A program made the translations under genes and the position numbers. A stretch of DNA of 45,154 nt from CAYJLW01 sp964370965 (GTDB lineage: Bacteria > Actinomycetota > Acidimicrobiia > UBA2766), in assembly GCA_964370965.1 (NCBI GenBank), contig CAYJLW010000029.1, positions 1 through 45,154 on the forward strand. Direction: 5' to 3'. The notes under the pieces were generated by a model. It was not told where the DNA came from, did not search any database, and saw only the letters and a program-made list of their open reading frames with translations. Position 1 is the first letter of the stretch; each line of letters starts with the position of its first letter. Positions 22,401 to 32,214 of this stretch are shown here, one piece after another.

Positions 22401-25400
22401 CGCTCCGCGACGCCGTGGCGCCGTTGCCGAGGCGGCCGTTGGCGCCCGCGCCCCAGCAGAGCACGCCGCTGCCGTCGCCCAAGGCGGTGCACGTGTGGGC
22501 GTCGCCCGCCGCCACACCCTCCGCGCCCGCCTCCGGCACGTCCAGGGTGTCGGCGCCCGCGGTGAACGTGAAATCGGTCCCCGTCAACCCGTCCGGGCTC
22601 CCCGGCGCGCACTCCCCCGCGACCTCGTGGCAGGGCGACCACCAGGCAAGGTCGGCGTTGAGCCGAATCGCCTCAGTGTCGAGCGTGACCGGCACCGCAC
22701 CCAGCGTCAAGCGGTCCCACGCCGTCGCCTCACCGGCGGCGTCCCGGCCCCGCACCGCGGGCAGGAACGACCCCTCGACGCCGTACGTCCACGTGGCCAC
22801 AGCGGTCACGTCCACGGCGTCCGCGACGTCATCGACGAGGTCGACGGTGCCGTCGCCGTCGATGTCCCAGTCCACCCGGTCCACGACGGTCCCCATCGAG
22901 ACGTCGGCGGTGAAGCCGAACTCGTCGAAGGCGCCGCCGTCGGGCGAGCGGTCAACGCACACCAGGAACAGCGTCGCGCACGGCGCCCACCAGCGCATCG
23001 TCGCCACACCCGGCGACACGTCGAGGTCGACGGGCACGCCGCCGACGTCGAGGGGATCCCAGCCGCTGCGGCCCCCGGCGCCCGTCACCGTGCGGACCTG
23101 CGGCCGATACGTGCCGGCCGCCTCGAAGCGGTGCGTGGCGGCCGCGCCCGCCACCGACCCGGGCAGGTTCGCCACGGGTGCCGTCTCGTCGACCTCACCG
23201 TTGCCGTCGAAGTCCCACTCCAACGCCGCCACCCCATTGGCCGCCTCGGCATCGGCGATGAACGTGAACGTGTCGGCGACGCTGCCGTCGGGACCGCCGA
23301 CGCCGCAGCCGCTGCCGGACGCCTCGAAGCACGGCGTCCACCAGCGCATCGTCGCCGTGCCGTCGACGACGTCGAGGTCGACCGGGTCGCCGGCGTCGTC
23401 GAGGCCGTCCCAGGTCCCGAACTCGTCGTCGCCCGTGTCGAAGAGGCCGTCGTCGCCGGGATGCACGACCCGCACCCGCGGCCGGTACACGTCGTCGCGG
23501 GGATACGTGAAGGTCGCCGTCACCGTCGCCGACGTCGGGCTCCCCGGAACCAGCACCAGGGTCCGCATCACCTGCTCGCGTAGGAACACGTCGGTCTTGC
23601 CGTTCGTGTCACCCGCCACCAGGTTCGAGGCCTCGGAGGCGAACGCGACCTGCTCGCCCTGGACGCCGATCGCCGGCGCCCAGGTGCCGGCGCCGTCCGC
23701 CTGCGTGCCGTCGGCGGCGACGCTCACCCGTTCCGTCGTCCTCGAACCCGCGTTGTGCAGGAAGACGTCGGTCTTGCCGTTCGTGTCGCCCGCCACCAGG
23801 TTCGAGGCCTCCGACGCGAACGCCACGTAGCGGCCGTCGGCGCTGATGGCGGCCACCCCGTCCAGGTACGCGTTGCCCTGCGTCCCGTCGGAGGCGACGC
23901 TCACCCGCTTCGTCGTACCCGAGGTGCGGTCGCGCACGAACACGTCGGTCTTGCCGTTCGTGTCGCCGGAGACCAGGCCGGAGGCGCCCGACACGAACGC
24001 CACGTAGCGGCCGTCGCCGCTCATCGACGGCTCCGGGAGCTGGAACTGCCACATGGCGGGGTCGTCCTGCTGGGCGCCGCTGGAGGACACGCTCGCCCGC
24101 TCCGTCGTCCCCGTGGTCCGGTCCCGCACGAACACGTCCCTGTCGCCATTGGTGTCGCCCGCCACCAGGTTCGACGCCACCGACACGAGCGCCACGTAGC
24201 GGCCGTCGCCGCTCACGGCCGGCGCGTCGCTGCGGCCGTCTCCCTGCGTCTCATCGGAGGCGACGCTCACACGCTCGGTCGTCTCCGTGGTCCGGTCGCG
24301 CACGAACACGTCATCCTTGCCGTTCGTGTCGCCGGAGACGAGGTTCGACGCCAACGAGGTGAACGCCACGTAGCGGCCGTCGCCGCTCATCGCAGGGGCG
24401 CTGTTGGACATGTACAGCGTGCCCTCGCCGCCGGTGGAGGACACGCTGACCCGCTCCGTCGTCCCCGTGGTGCGGTCGCGCACGAACACGTCCTGTGCGC
24501 CGTTGGTGTCACCGGGGACCAGGTTCGACGACGCCGAGTCGAACGCCACGTAGCGGCCGTCCGAGCTGATGGCGAGCCGGGTGCCACCGCCCCCGTAGTT
24601 CCCCTGCGTGCCGTCGGAAGCGACGCTCATCCGCTCCGTCGTCCCCGCCTGCCGGTCGTGCACGAACACGTCCCGTGCGCCGTTCGTGTCGCCCGGGACC
24701 AGATTCGAGGCCTCCGAGGCGAGCGCCACGTAGCGGCCGGCACCGCCGATCGCCATCGGGCTGTACATCCCCACGGCCCCACTCGTGCCGTTCCCCTGCG
24801 TCCCGTCGGAGGCCACGCTCGCCCGCTCCAGGACCGGGTCGCCGACCTCGCCGTCCGCCTCGTCGTCGCCGTTGAAGTCCCACTCCACGGCGCCGAGACC
24901 GCGGTCGTCGACCACGTCGGCGGTGAAGCTGAAGGTGTCGTCGACCCGGCCGTCGGGCGCCCCCTCCGCGCAGGCGCCGGCGTCGGTGTAGCACGGCAAC
25001 CACCAACGCATCACCGCCCCCATGTGGCCCACCTGCACGGTCTTGGGCATGCCGTCGGCGAGCTCCATCTCCGCCCACTCACCCTCCAGGCCGGCGACGT
25101 CGACGGCGCGCACGCGCGGGACCCAGATGCCCACCTCGCCGTAGACGTGGGGGGCGGTCACGTCGGTGACGGTCGTGGGCGCCCCGGGGGCCGCCGTCGT
25201 GGCGTCGATGCTCTCGTTCCCGTCGAAGTCCCACTCCAGACGGTCAAGGCCGCCCTCGGCCGCGGCGTCCGCCGTGAACGTGAAGGTGGTGTCGGGTGCG
25301 CCGTCGCGCCCGCCGTTGAGACAGCCCGTCCCCGGCTCCGAGTGGCACGGGTCGACGTCGACGAGCGCGGCCGTCGGCAGCGCCGTCTCGACGTCGAGGG

Positions 25401-28400
25401 CCACCCGGATGAGGCCCTCGCCGTCGAAGTCGATCGAGTCCCAGGCGCCCACCGTGGCGTCGGCCGCGACCGCCCGCACCTGGGGGTAGTAGGCGCCGCC
25501 GACGCCGAAGACGTAGGTCGCGGTCACGTCGTCCGCCGACACCGGCGCCCCCACCACCGGCGTCGTGGCATCGACGGCGCCGTCACCGTCGAAGTCCCAC
25601 TCGAGGCGGTCCACGCCCGCGTCCGCGTCGGCGTCGGCGCTGAACGTGAACGTGTCGTCGGTGGAGCCGTCGGGCGCGCCGGCCACGCAGCCCAGGAGCG
25701 GCACCTCGTAGCAGGGTGACCACCAGCCCATCTCGACCGTCGGCGCCCGGAACTCGGTGTCGAGGTCCAGGGCCACGCCAGCCACCCGGTAGGATGCCCA
25801 CGGGCTGCGCTCGCCGGCCGTGTCCAGCACCCTGACCTGGGGCACCCACGACCCGCCGGCGCCGTAGACGTGGAAGGCCATGACGCCGCCGACCTCGGCG
25901 GGCGCGCCGGCCACGTCGGTCGTGTCGTCCGTGGCGCCGTCGCCGTCGAAGTCCCACTCCAGCCGGGCCACGCCGTCGGAGGCCACGGCGTCAGCGGTGA
26001 AGGTGAACACGTCACTCGCCCGGCCGTCGGGACTGCCCCCCAGGCACCCCAGGTTGTCGGAGACACACGGCGACCACGCCCCCATCGTCGCCTCCGTCGT
26101 GCCCACGTCCAGCGCGGGCTCGGCGCCCCCGACGTCGAGGCGGTCCCACGGCCCCGGGGCACCCGTCACGGGCACAACCCGCACCTGCGGCTTCCAGGAA
26201 CCCGCCACCCCGTAGGCGTGCGTCGTCGTGACGCCCTCCACGACGAAGGCGTCGACGACGTCGGTCGTGTCGTCGGCGGTGCCGTCACCGTCGAAGTCCC
26301 ACTCCAGCGCCGCCACCACATCCGAGGCCACGGCGTCCGCGGTGAACGTGAAGGCGGTCGTGGGGGCGCCGTCGCGGAGGCCCTCCACGCAGTGCCCGCC
26401 CGTCTCGCGGCACGGCGACCACCAGCCCATCGTCGCCGTGGGCTCGCCCCACTCGAGGTCGAGGTCGACCTCCTCCTCCGAACCGACCCAGTGCAGGCCC
26501 CGCCACTCGCCCACCGCTCCGCCGGCCGCCACAGCCCGCACCCGCGGCACGAACGCGCCCGCCGCCCCGTATGTGTGGGTGACGGTGACGCCCTCCACCC
26601 GCGCGGCGTCGGGATCGACGTCGGTGGTGGCGTCGAGGGTGCCGTCGCCGTCGAAGTCCCACTCCATCCGGTCGACCACACCGTCGTCGACCCAGGCGTC
26701 CGCGGACAGCGTGACCTCCTCCACCGCCACGGCGTCGGGCGACCCCGGCGTACACACCCCCGCCGTCTCGTGGCAGGGCGACCACCACCGCATCGTGGCC
26801 TGCGGCCCCGGCCCCACGACGTCGAGCTTGCACGTGAGGCCCGGCAGGCAGGCGGCGTCCAGGAGCGTGTCCCAGGTCCCCACTGTGACCGCCTCGCCCC
26901 CCTCGACCTTCTCGCCCACGGTGACGAAACGCACCTGGGGCACGTAGGCACCCGCCGCCGCGTACCGCCACGACGTCGACACCTCGGCGGCGTCATTCGC
27001 ATCCGCCGGGACGGCCCCGACCACCTCGACACAGTGGTCGTCTCGGGGGGCGTCCGCCGGGCAGTCGCCGTTCGTGTCCCACTCGACCTTGGCCACCACA
27101 CCGCCGTGGGGGCCGTCGGGGTCGCGGTAGCGCGCCGTGAGTGTCACGTCCGTCTCCGTCGTGGCGTCCGGGGTGCCGCCCCAGCACAGGATCCCCGCCG
27201 CCTCCGCGCACGGCGACCACCAGCGCATCTCCGCCTGGGGCGCCGGCTGCACCGTCTTCAGCGCGGCGAAACCGCAGAACGCCTGACCCGCTCCGAAGAA
27301 CGGGAGGAAGTTGAACTTGAAATACGGGAAGGCCAACGTGTCGCGCTTCACCCCGAGACCCGTGAGGTCGTTGAGGCAGGTGCCGGCCTCCTGGATGGCC
27401 CTGCCGTCGGCGAACAGCCCGCCGAGGGGCAGGAAGCTGATGTAGCGGACCTCGGGCTCGCCGACGGAGCCGGCCTTGTCGAAGCGGTGCTCGAGCAACC
27501 GGCCCGAGCCGGGCGTGTCGCTCTCGGCGTCGATGCAGGAGTGCTCAGGAGAGAACATGATCTCGAAGGGACAGTCGTTGTCGAAGTCCCACTGGTACTT
27601 GAGGGCCGGGTCCTCCCCGTAGGCGTGGAAACGGAACTGATGGCCCGACGTGCCGTCGCCCTCCACCCCGACCTCGAGCATCTGCGTGTACGCGTCGATC
27701 TGGTCGGCCCGCTCTGCCATCCGCTCCAGCACGGGGATCACCGTGTCCCGGACGAGGGCCTGCAGGTCGACGAGACCGATCTCGTCGATCTTCGCGGCGA
27801 GGTCCGCGAACAGCTTCGCCGGGTCCGCCGGCGCCACCTTGTGCACGAGCTCGAGGAAGTCCGCCGCCGCCGGGTACTCACTGAGGCGCTCGCCGTAGAG
27901 GGTCAGGAGGTCCCGCACCCGGTCGCGCAGCTCCACGGGGACGGGGTCGTCGTCCGCGAGGTCCTTCAGGTCCTCGACCAGGGGCGGGATCTCGTCGCGG
28001 ACGATGCCCACCACGTCGTAGAGGACCGAGTCGACGTGGTCGAAGAACAACTTCAGCGCCGCCGGCACCGCCCCCTGGGCCGACCCGTAGGCGGCCTCGC
28101 GCATCACGTCGAGCACCGCGCCCGACGGCGCCGGGGCGATCGGTGCCGCCATCTCCTCCTCGCTCAGGAGAGAGTTGTTCGCGGCCTGCAGGATCGTGGG
28201 GGCGTAGAGCTCCACCGCCCACTCCTGCACGCCTTTGGTCCGCAGGTCCCGGCAGGCGGAACGGGCCCCGGCGAGGAACTCGTCGTACATCGAGATCTTC
28301 CCGAAACCCTCCAGGTCGACCAGGTACTGGACGGACTCGGGAATGAACGGGTACTTGCCCTTGAGGTAGCCGCCCCACGCGCTGCCGTACTTGGGCTTAC

Positions 28401-31400
28401 TCAGCCAGTCGGAGGTGATGAACTTGCCAGCTTGTTTCTTGGCGTTCACGGCGAGCTTCTTTGCCGATGTGAGCAGATTCGGCAGCTTCAGCCCCGGCTT
28501 CTTCAGTCTCATCAGGCTGATCAGGGACTTCCCCACCGACAGCCCGCCCTTGAGGGTCTTGTAGACCGCCTTGACCGAGGCGTAGAGCGCCTTCGCGAGC
28601 AGCTTGAGCCCGGAGAAGCCGCCGAGGATCACCCAGTAGTGGTAGGCCTCCCCCAGGAAGTCGATGACCGGCAGCGCCGGGCAGACGCCGTCCTTCACCC
28701 AGGCGTCGAACTGATCCTGCCACTCGGGCGCGACCGCCCTGATCACGTCGGGGTCCAACACGACGTCGGCGAGGACGTCCACGATCGCCTGCATCGTGAG
28801 GTCACCGGGCACGGGGCAGGCCCAGTGGCCCGGGGGGGCCTCGCCGTTCGGGCGCACGTAGCCGGTGTCGCAGCGTGCCGGGTCGAAGTAGTCGACCACG
28901 GTCTGGAGCACCGGCTGGGACAGGCCCGCGACGCCGTCGACAACCTTGGCGAGGATCTCGCGGGGTGTGGGGAACTCCAACACCTCCCGCTTGTCGGGGT
29001 CGTCACCCGCCCACACGCTCATGTCAAGGTTGGCGACGTCACCGGCCTTCGATCCCACCTTCCCCATCAGGCCGGCGAGCCAGCTCAGCCCGGAGCCCAG
29101 GAAGCCCTCCTTCACCGTGGAGACGAGACCGGGTCGCGTGCTGTCCCACTGCATCGCGGGCGCCTGGAGGACGTGGAACATCCGCCACCCGTAGGCCATT
29201 TCCATCGTGCCCCGGAAGGAATGCTCCAAGGGGTTCCCTATGCACGAGCCCCCGGTCCTCAACCAGGTGCCCGGCTCCCGCGGGCCCGACTCGGGGTCGA
29301 CGTCGGCGAGGCCGTAGTCGATGCAGACCCGGAACTGGCGCGTCGGGTACCCCGTGGAGTCAAAGGTGGCCACGTCGGTGACGGTCGGGTCCCACGGCCG
29401 GTGCGGCTCGTCCCGCCCGTCCTCGGGATCGCCCGGATCGGGGCAGCCCGCCAGCTGGACCGTGTCGTTGCACGGCCACCGCCCCACGGTCCACTCCCCG
29501 GACCACTCACCCCCACCGAGGCCGAACGGCAGTTTCGTTGACCTCACCTGCATCTGCAATCGGTAGCTGTGGACCTTGCCCGGCGGCGCCGGGCCCCGCG
29601 AGCCGAGGTCCGCCTTGGCGACGTCCGCGCACGCGAACGGGTTGAAGTGAGTCCACTGCTCCTCGAGCCAGATCGTGAAGAGCACGGGCTCCCCGATCGC
29701 CGGCACCACGTTCGACACGCCGCCGTAGCCGGCGCAGAGCTCCAGGTCCTCGATCACCCTGAGCTGGCACTTCTCGGGGACGATCCGGAAGTCGTCGCCC
29801 ACGAGCCAGGGCGGTATCCACTCGTCGGGCACCACCGTCCCGATCCCCAACGGCGAACAGGACGGCTCACCGTGGGTCTCCCAGCCACCCCACTTGCCCC
29901 GGGAGTCCTGGAAACGCACCATGGGCCTGATCGGGTCGGTCACGGAGTCGTTCAGGTCGTTGTAGACGACGTTCTCCCGCGTGACCGCCGGCAGGCACGT
30001 CGCCTGCGCCATGTTCGCCTCGAAGCACGGCTCGCCGAGCGCCGGGTCGACGGGGTCCGTGACGTCGCCACAGGTGTCGGGGTTCGCCCCCCAGTCGTCG
30101 CAGTTGCCGTCGTAGTCCCACTGCACCGCCACGATCTTGTCGCCGTTGGGGTCGCGGGCGGCCGCGCGCAGCTCCACGGGCCAGCCCGGGTGCGACACCC
30201 GCGGCGACCACCAGTCCATCTCGGCGTTCGGCCCCTCGTTCTCCACGTCCACCCGGCAGTCGCTGAACCCCTGCCACGGCCATGCCGAGTACGAGCCGAA
30301 GAGCCCGCACTGGAGGGTGTTGCGCTTGGCGAACGGGAACCCGAGCGCGCCGTCGCTGGACTCGAACCACACCAAGGGGGCGAACCGCCCCTCCGCCTCG
30401 TACTTCGTGGTGAACGAGGTGCTGCCCTTGTCGGTGGGGTGGCCAGGGTGGGCGTCGGTGACCACCTCCTCCTCACCGTCGCCGTCGAAGTCCCAGTGTG
30501 CCTTGACCACGTCGAACTCGGCCTCGCCGTCGCCGTCCTCGATGCCGATGTCGTGGAAGTCGGCGTGGAAGGTGATCTCCTGGCCGGGCCCGACGTCGGC
30601 GCCGTTGGGCAGCCAGGGCGAGTCGATGCAGGTGCGGAACGCCGTGACCTGGCACGGGTCCCACCACTGCATCTCCCCTTCGGGCCCGAACACGTTCAGC
30701 ACCTGCACGAGGATGTGGGCGTAGTCGGGGATGGGATCGTCCTTGAGCAACGTGAACGGGCGGCGCTGCGTGCAGATGTCGCGGAAACCCGTGCCGCCGC
30801 CCCACTGGTCGGAGTACGGCTCGCCCTGGCCGCAGACGCGCACGTCGGGCACGTAGTTGCCCACGCTGCCGTAGCCGTCGGGGAAAGTCACGGCGTAGTC
30901 GCCGTCGCCGTCGGCGCTCTTCGTCTGGGACTTCGCCACCCCATTAGGCCAGTCGTGCACCGGGCCCAAAGCGGCGCAGGCGGGCTGGGAATGGCAGTCG
31001 CTGCTGTTCTCCTCGTCGAAACGGCCGCCGTCGAGGCGGAACTCCAGCCGCGCGTCACGCAGGTCGATCCGCCACCGGTACCCCCACAGATAGCACAGCG
31101 CGCCCGTGAAGTCGTACAACTCGGCCGGGCACTCCTGCACCTCGGCTTTCAGCGTCACCGGACGGCCCACACGGACGTCGCGGTTCTCGATGCCGCCGAA
31201 AGGCGGGAACTCGGTGATCGGCCACGGCCACGGCACGTCGTAGCAGTTGTCCTGGCCCGGGCTCCAGCAGTCCATCACCACCCGGACCAGCGGCGGCTTC
31301 ACCCGCAACCAGCAGTTGGCGTACCCGCACTGCAGGCTGTACATCCATTCGCTCCGGTTCCACCCCTCGCTCTGGTTGTCCACCGCCCGCACCCTGGGCT

Positions 31401-31986
31401 TGAAGTCGCCCCACGTGTTGTACGTGTGGGTCGCGGTGACAGTCCCCGACCAGGACCCGGTGGCGTTCAGCTCCACGTAGGAGCCGTCACCGAAGTCGAA
31501 CTCGATGTAGTCGGCGCCGCTGCCGTCGGCGTCGAACCACGCCACCTCGAACTTGAACGTCTGGCCCGTCTGTCCGTCGGGCTTGAACCCGGGCGGGCAC
31601 GCGTACGAGTCGAGGCCCTTGCAGGGCTTCCAGCCCCTCAGCACCGGCACGGGCGGCACGAGCGTCAGGTCGCCCAGGTTGTCGTCGATCCACTCGCAGA
31701 CGGACCCGATCAACGGCCAGTCGACGCAGTCCCAGTCCGCCGCCGCGGGCCGCGGCCCCAGGGCACGCAGGACGTTGTGGCCGCCGGGCCCCCGGTTCGC
31801 GGGCAGCAGGGCCATGGCCACGGTGGCGCCCACAGCGAGGATCGCGACGATCAGCCCACGGATGACCCAACGGGCAACCGGTCGCCGAGCCCACGCGTGC
31901 TCTTCCCGACCGACGAGCCCGCCGTCGGTTCCCCCTGGCTGTGGACGGCCCTCGTCCTCGGCCAGACGCTGCGCCCTGTCCGCCAC
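4466..31986 (-). CDS. Giant PKD / RCC1 / PD40 repeat surface protein (interrupted by assembly gap)
   Basis: A single reading frame runs from 31986 to the N gap and resumes in another frame after it, down to the TAG at 4466. Identical 55-bp sequences flank the gap. Merging them restores one frame of exactly 9,122 codons, so the apparent frameshift is an assembly artefact. Order: a basic cytoplasmic tail and hydrophobic segment (about residues 40-62; signal anchor or uncleaved signal), an irregular Cys-rich region with PKD-like units, an alpha-helical module, about 43 PKD-like units overall, one PD40 array and six RCC1 arrays inserted in PKD loops, and a C-terminal domain. A typical unit is ATMGWWSPC-x(n)-C-x-PGSPDG, FTFTADA, VDRLEWDFDGDG and THTYGxxGSWxPQVRAVD. 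The GTG at 31986 lies 6 nt after GGGAGG; TTG at 31992 would abut it. Role unknown: an adhesin or extracellular scaffold is inference. Confidence 0.9.
4469..4995 (-). other. C-terminal domain of the giant protein
   Basis: The last roughly 175 residues differ from the PKD units. They open with DADGDGVPCDFDPDD, a DxDxDG calcium-binding loop followed by Cys that resembles the Excalibur-type motif. A beta-rich segment follows (TSLDVRKRTFFGFPFVQGG, NLWVNRAIGSG, CLKRNEASFFKYDLALC), ending in EIEVSVAP. There is no LPXTG motif or C-terminal membrane segment. It may be a cap or a secretion or attachment domain. I do not recognise the fold. Confidence 0.6.
9635..10690 (-). repeat. RCC1 array F, 7 blades
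   Basis: Seven blades, each with HxCAV-x-x-DGSVxCWG followed by GRLGxG or GQLGDG and a TPVAVxGL strand, about 50 residues per blade. The array sits between FTLSADAAAG and VDYLEWDFDGDG of one PKD unit. Seven blades equal one RCC1 propeller. Blade sequences mix LGNG, LGTG and LGDGTTT types. Confidence 0.9.
11785..12850 (-). repeat. RCC1 array E, 7 blades
   Basis: Seven blades of the LGDGTTTxRxTPVQVSGxT type, counted by CWG motifs. This array enters slightly earlier in its PKD unit than the others. It replaces the usual Cys/PGSPDG loop and ends just before TTFTFTADATAELVDRLEW. Confidence 0.9.
13485..14556 (-). repeat. RCC1 array D, 7 blades
   Basis: Seven blades of the LGDGTTT type, inserted between FTLTADATG and LLSRLEWDFDGDG of one PKD unit. 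Two blades (GGNMGHTC and GRGSDTHSC) have two- to three-residue insertions before the first Cys. Confidence 0.9.
15630..17577 (-). repeat. RCC1 array C, 12 blades visible, broken by assembly gap
   Basis: Nine CWG blades are encoded on the N-terminal side of the N gap and three on the other side. All are LGDGTTT-type and are the most uniform blades in the protein. The array enters between FTFTADASAAG and VDLLQWDFDGNG of a PKD unit. Twelve is not a multiple of seven, unlike every other array here, so two blades (about 300 nt) may be missing. Confidence 0.85.
16130..16229. other. 100-N scaffold gap inside the giant gene
   Basis: The 55 bases at 16075-16129 are identical to 16230-16284, and both encode the end of one RCC1 blade. 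This is what a de Bruijn assembler with k=55 leaves when it breaks at a repeat. As written, the N run shifts the frame. Merging the 55-bp overlap, with or without whole 150-bp blades, keeps the frame open. Confidence 0.9.
19000..20050 (-). repeat. RCC1 array B, 7 blades
   Basis: Seven blades counted by CWG, mainly of the AGANGRLGNG type. They are inserted between FTFTASAQA and LIDALEWDFDNDG of a PKD unit. Confidence 0.9.
21475..22530 (-). repeat. RCC1 array A, 7 blades
   Basis: Seven blades of the AGxNGRLGNGG type, inserted between FTFTAGAD and LVERLEWDFDGDG of a PKD unit. Blades 3 and 4 are almost identical at DNA level (see the 150-bp duplication). Confidence 0.9.
22001..22290 (-). repeat. 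150-bp tandem duplication of one RCC1 blade
   Basis: About 125 bp starting at 22001 recurs exactly at 22151, and the match continues with a single G/C difference (22126 versus 22276) to about 22290. The period is exactly 150 bp, one blade. This is a very recent duplication or gene-conversion event within array A. Confidence 0.9.
23560..24840 (-). repeat. PD40/TolB-like propeller insertion, 7 blades
   Basis: Seven repeats of about 57 residues, pattern SADGRYVAFxSxASNLVxGDTNGxxDVFVRDRxxGTTERVSVASDGTQ, counted by GDTNG. They interrupt a PKD unit after WDFNGDDEADGE, and the PKD strand resumes at TATFTYPRDDVYRPRVRV. The same repeat builds the separate protein at 32215-35154. Confidence 0.9.
27690..29130 (-). 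other. Alpha-helical module in the giant protein
   Basis: About 480 residues with predicted helix-rich composition and no PKD signature lie between irregular PKD-like units. There is a strongly basic/hydrophobic stretch (AYHYWVILGGFSGLKLLAKAL, then KTLKGGLSVGKSLISLMRL and SAKKLAVNAKKQAGKF). It is followed by acidic helices (PPLVEDLKDLADDDPVPVEL). I do not recognise the family. It is the only large non-beta segment of the protein. Confidence 0.6.
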
Positions 31987-31992
31987 AGCCAA

Positions 31993-31998
31993 CCTCCC
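31993..31998 (-). promoter_or_regulatory. Ribosome-binding site deciding the giant gene's start
   Basis: GGGAGG lies 6 nt before GTG at 31986, and TTG at 31992 would touch it. The context GGGAGGTTGGC then GTGGCGG matches the PD40 gene's GGGAGGTTGGC then ATGGCGG (RBS 35161-35166, start 35154). The two leaders are therefore homologous and support both starts. Confidence 0.8.
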
Positions 31999-32035
31999 GT
32001 GATCCCCCCGACCCCCGCAGGGGGACGGGCGCGCC

Positions 32036-32069
32036 CACGATACGGAGCGGAGGTTCGTTGGCGGTTAGC
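32036..32069 (-). promoter_or_regulatory. Putative SARP-type operator/promoter of the giant gene
   Basis: On the minus strand this reads AACCGCC, 4 bp, AACCTCC, 6 bp, TATCGT. It matches 35206-35239 upstream of the PD40 gene at 30 of 34 positions, and the distance to the start codon is 49 nt here against 51 nt there. Heptamer repeats at an 11-bp period just before a -10-like hexamer is the layout bound by SARP activators. The rest of the 228-bp intergenic region (31987-32214) shows nothing else I can name. Confidence 0.6.
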
Positions 32070-32214
32070 TCGGCTAGCCGGCCCCGCCTCGCCGCGCCGG
32101 CCGGGGTCATGGTCACGTCCCGGCCGCAGGTCGCGCCACCGCCACCGGGCCCCTCGGGGAACCACCCGCTCTCGGCGGCAGCGGGCGCCCTGATCGTGTG
32201 CGGCCGGACCGTGC

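Larger units (their letters stand above)
4996..27640 (-). repeat. Main PKD-like repeat region (about 40 of 43 units)
   Basis: PKD-like units of about 110-120 residues recur through this region. Each carries LEWDFDGDGxxD, which is a PKD strand fused to a calcium-type DxDxDG loop, and a C-terminal THxYGxxGSWxPQVRAVD strand. I counted about 43 cores in the whole protein, including three degenerate ones near the N-terminus (about 31480, 30480 and 30115). Most units begin with WWSPC and a second Cys 6-10 residues later, a likely disulfide. At DNA level the block encoding DRLEWDFDGDG is nearly identical dozens of times, so collapse or miscounting in assembly is possible. Confidence 0.9.

Noticed and set aside
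5130..22600. Regular short direct repeats suggestive of CRISPR or noncoding satellite DNA
   Set aside because: The periods (about 150 bp and 350 bp) are multiples of three, stay in one open frame and encode RCC1 blades and PKD units.
16345..23583. Plus-strand open frame of 2,412 codons opposite the giant gene
   Set aside because: It is a by-product of extreme GC bias and DNA repeats in the true minus-strand gene. The protein is low-complexity Arg/Gly/Ala/Val without domains. The same applies to the other long plus-strand frames between 4.2 and 32 kb.
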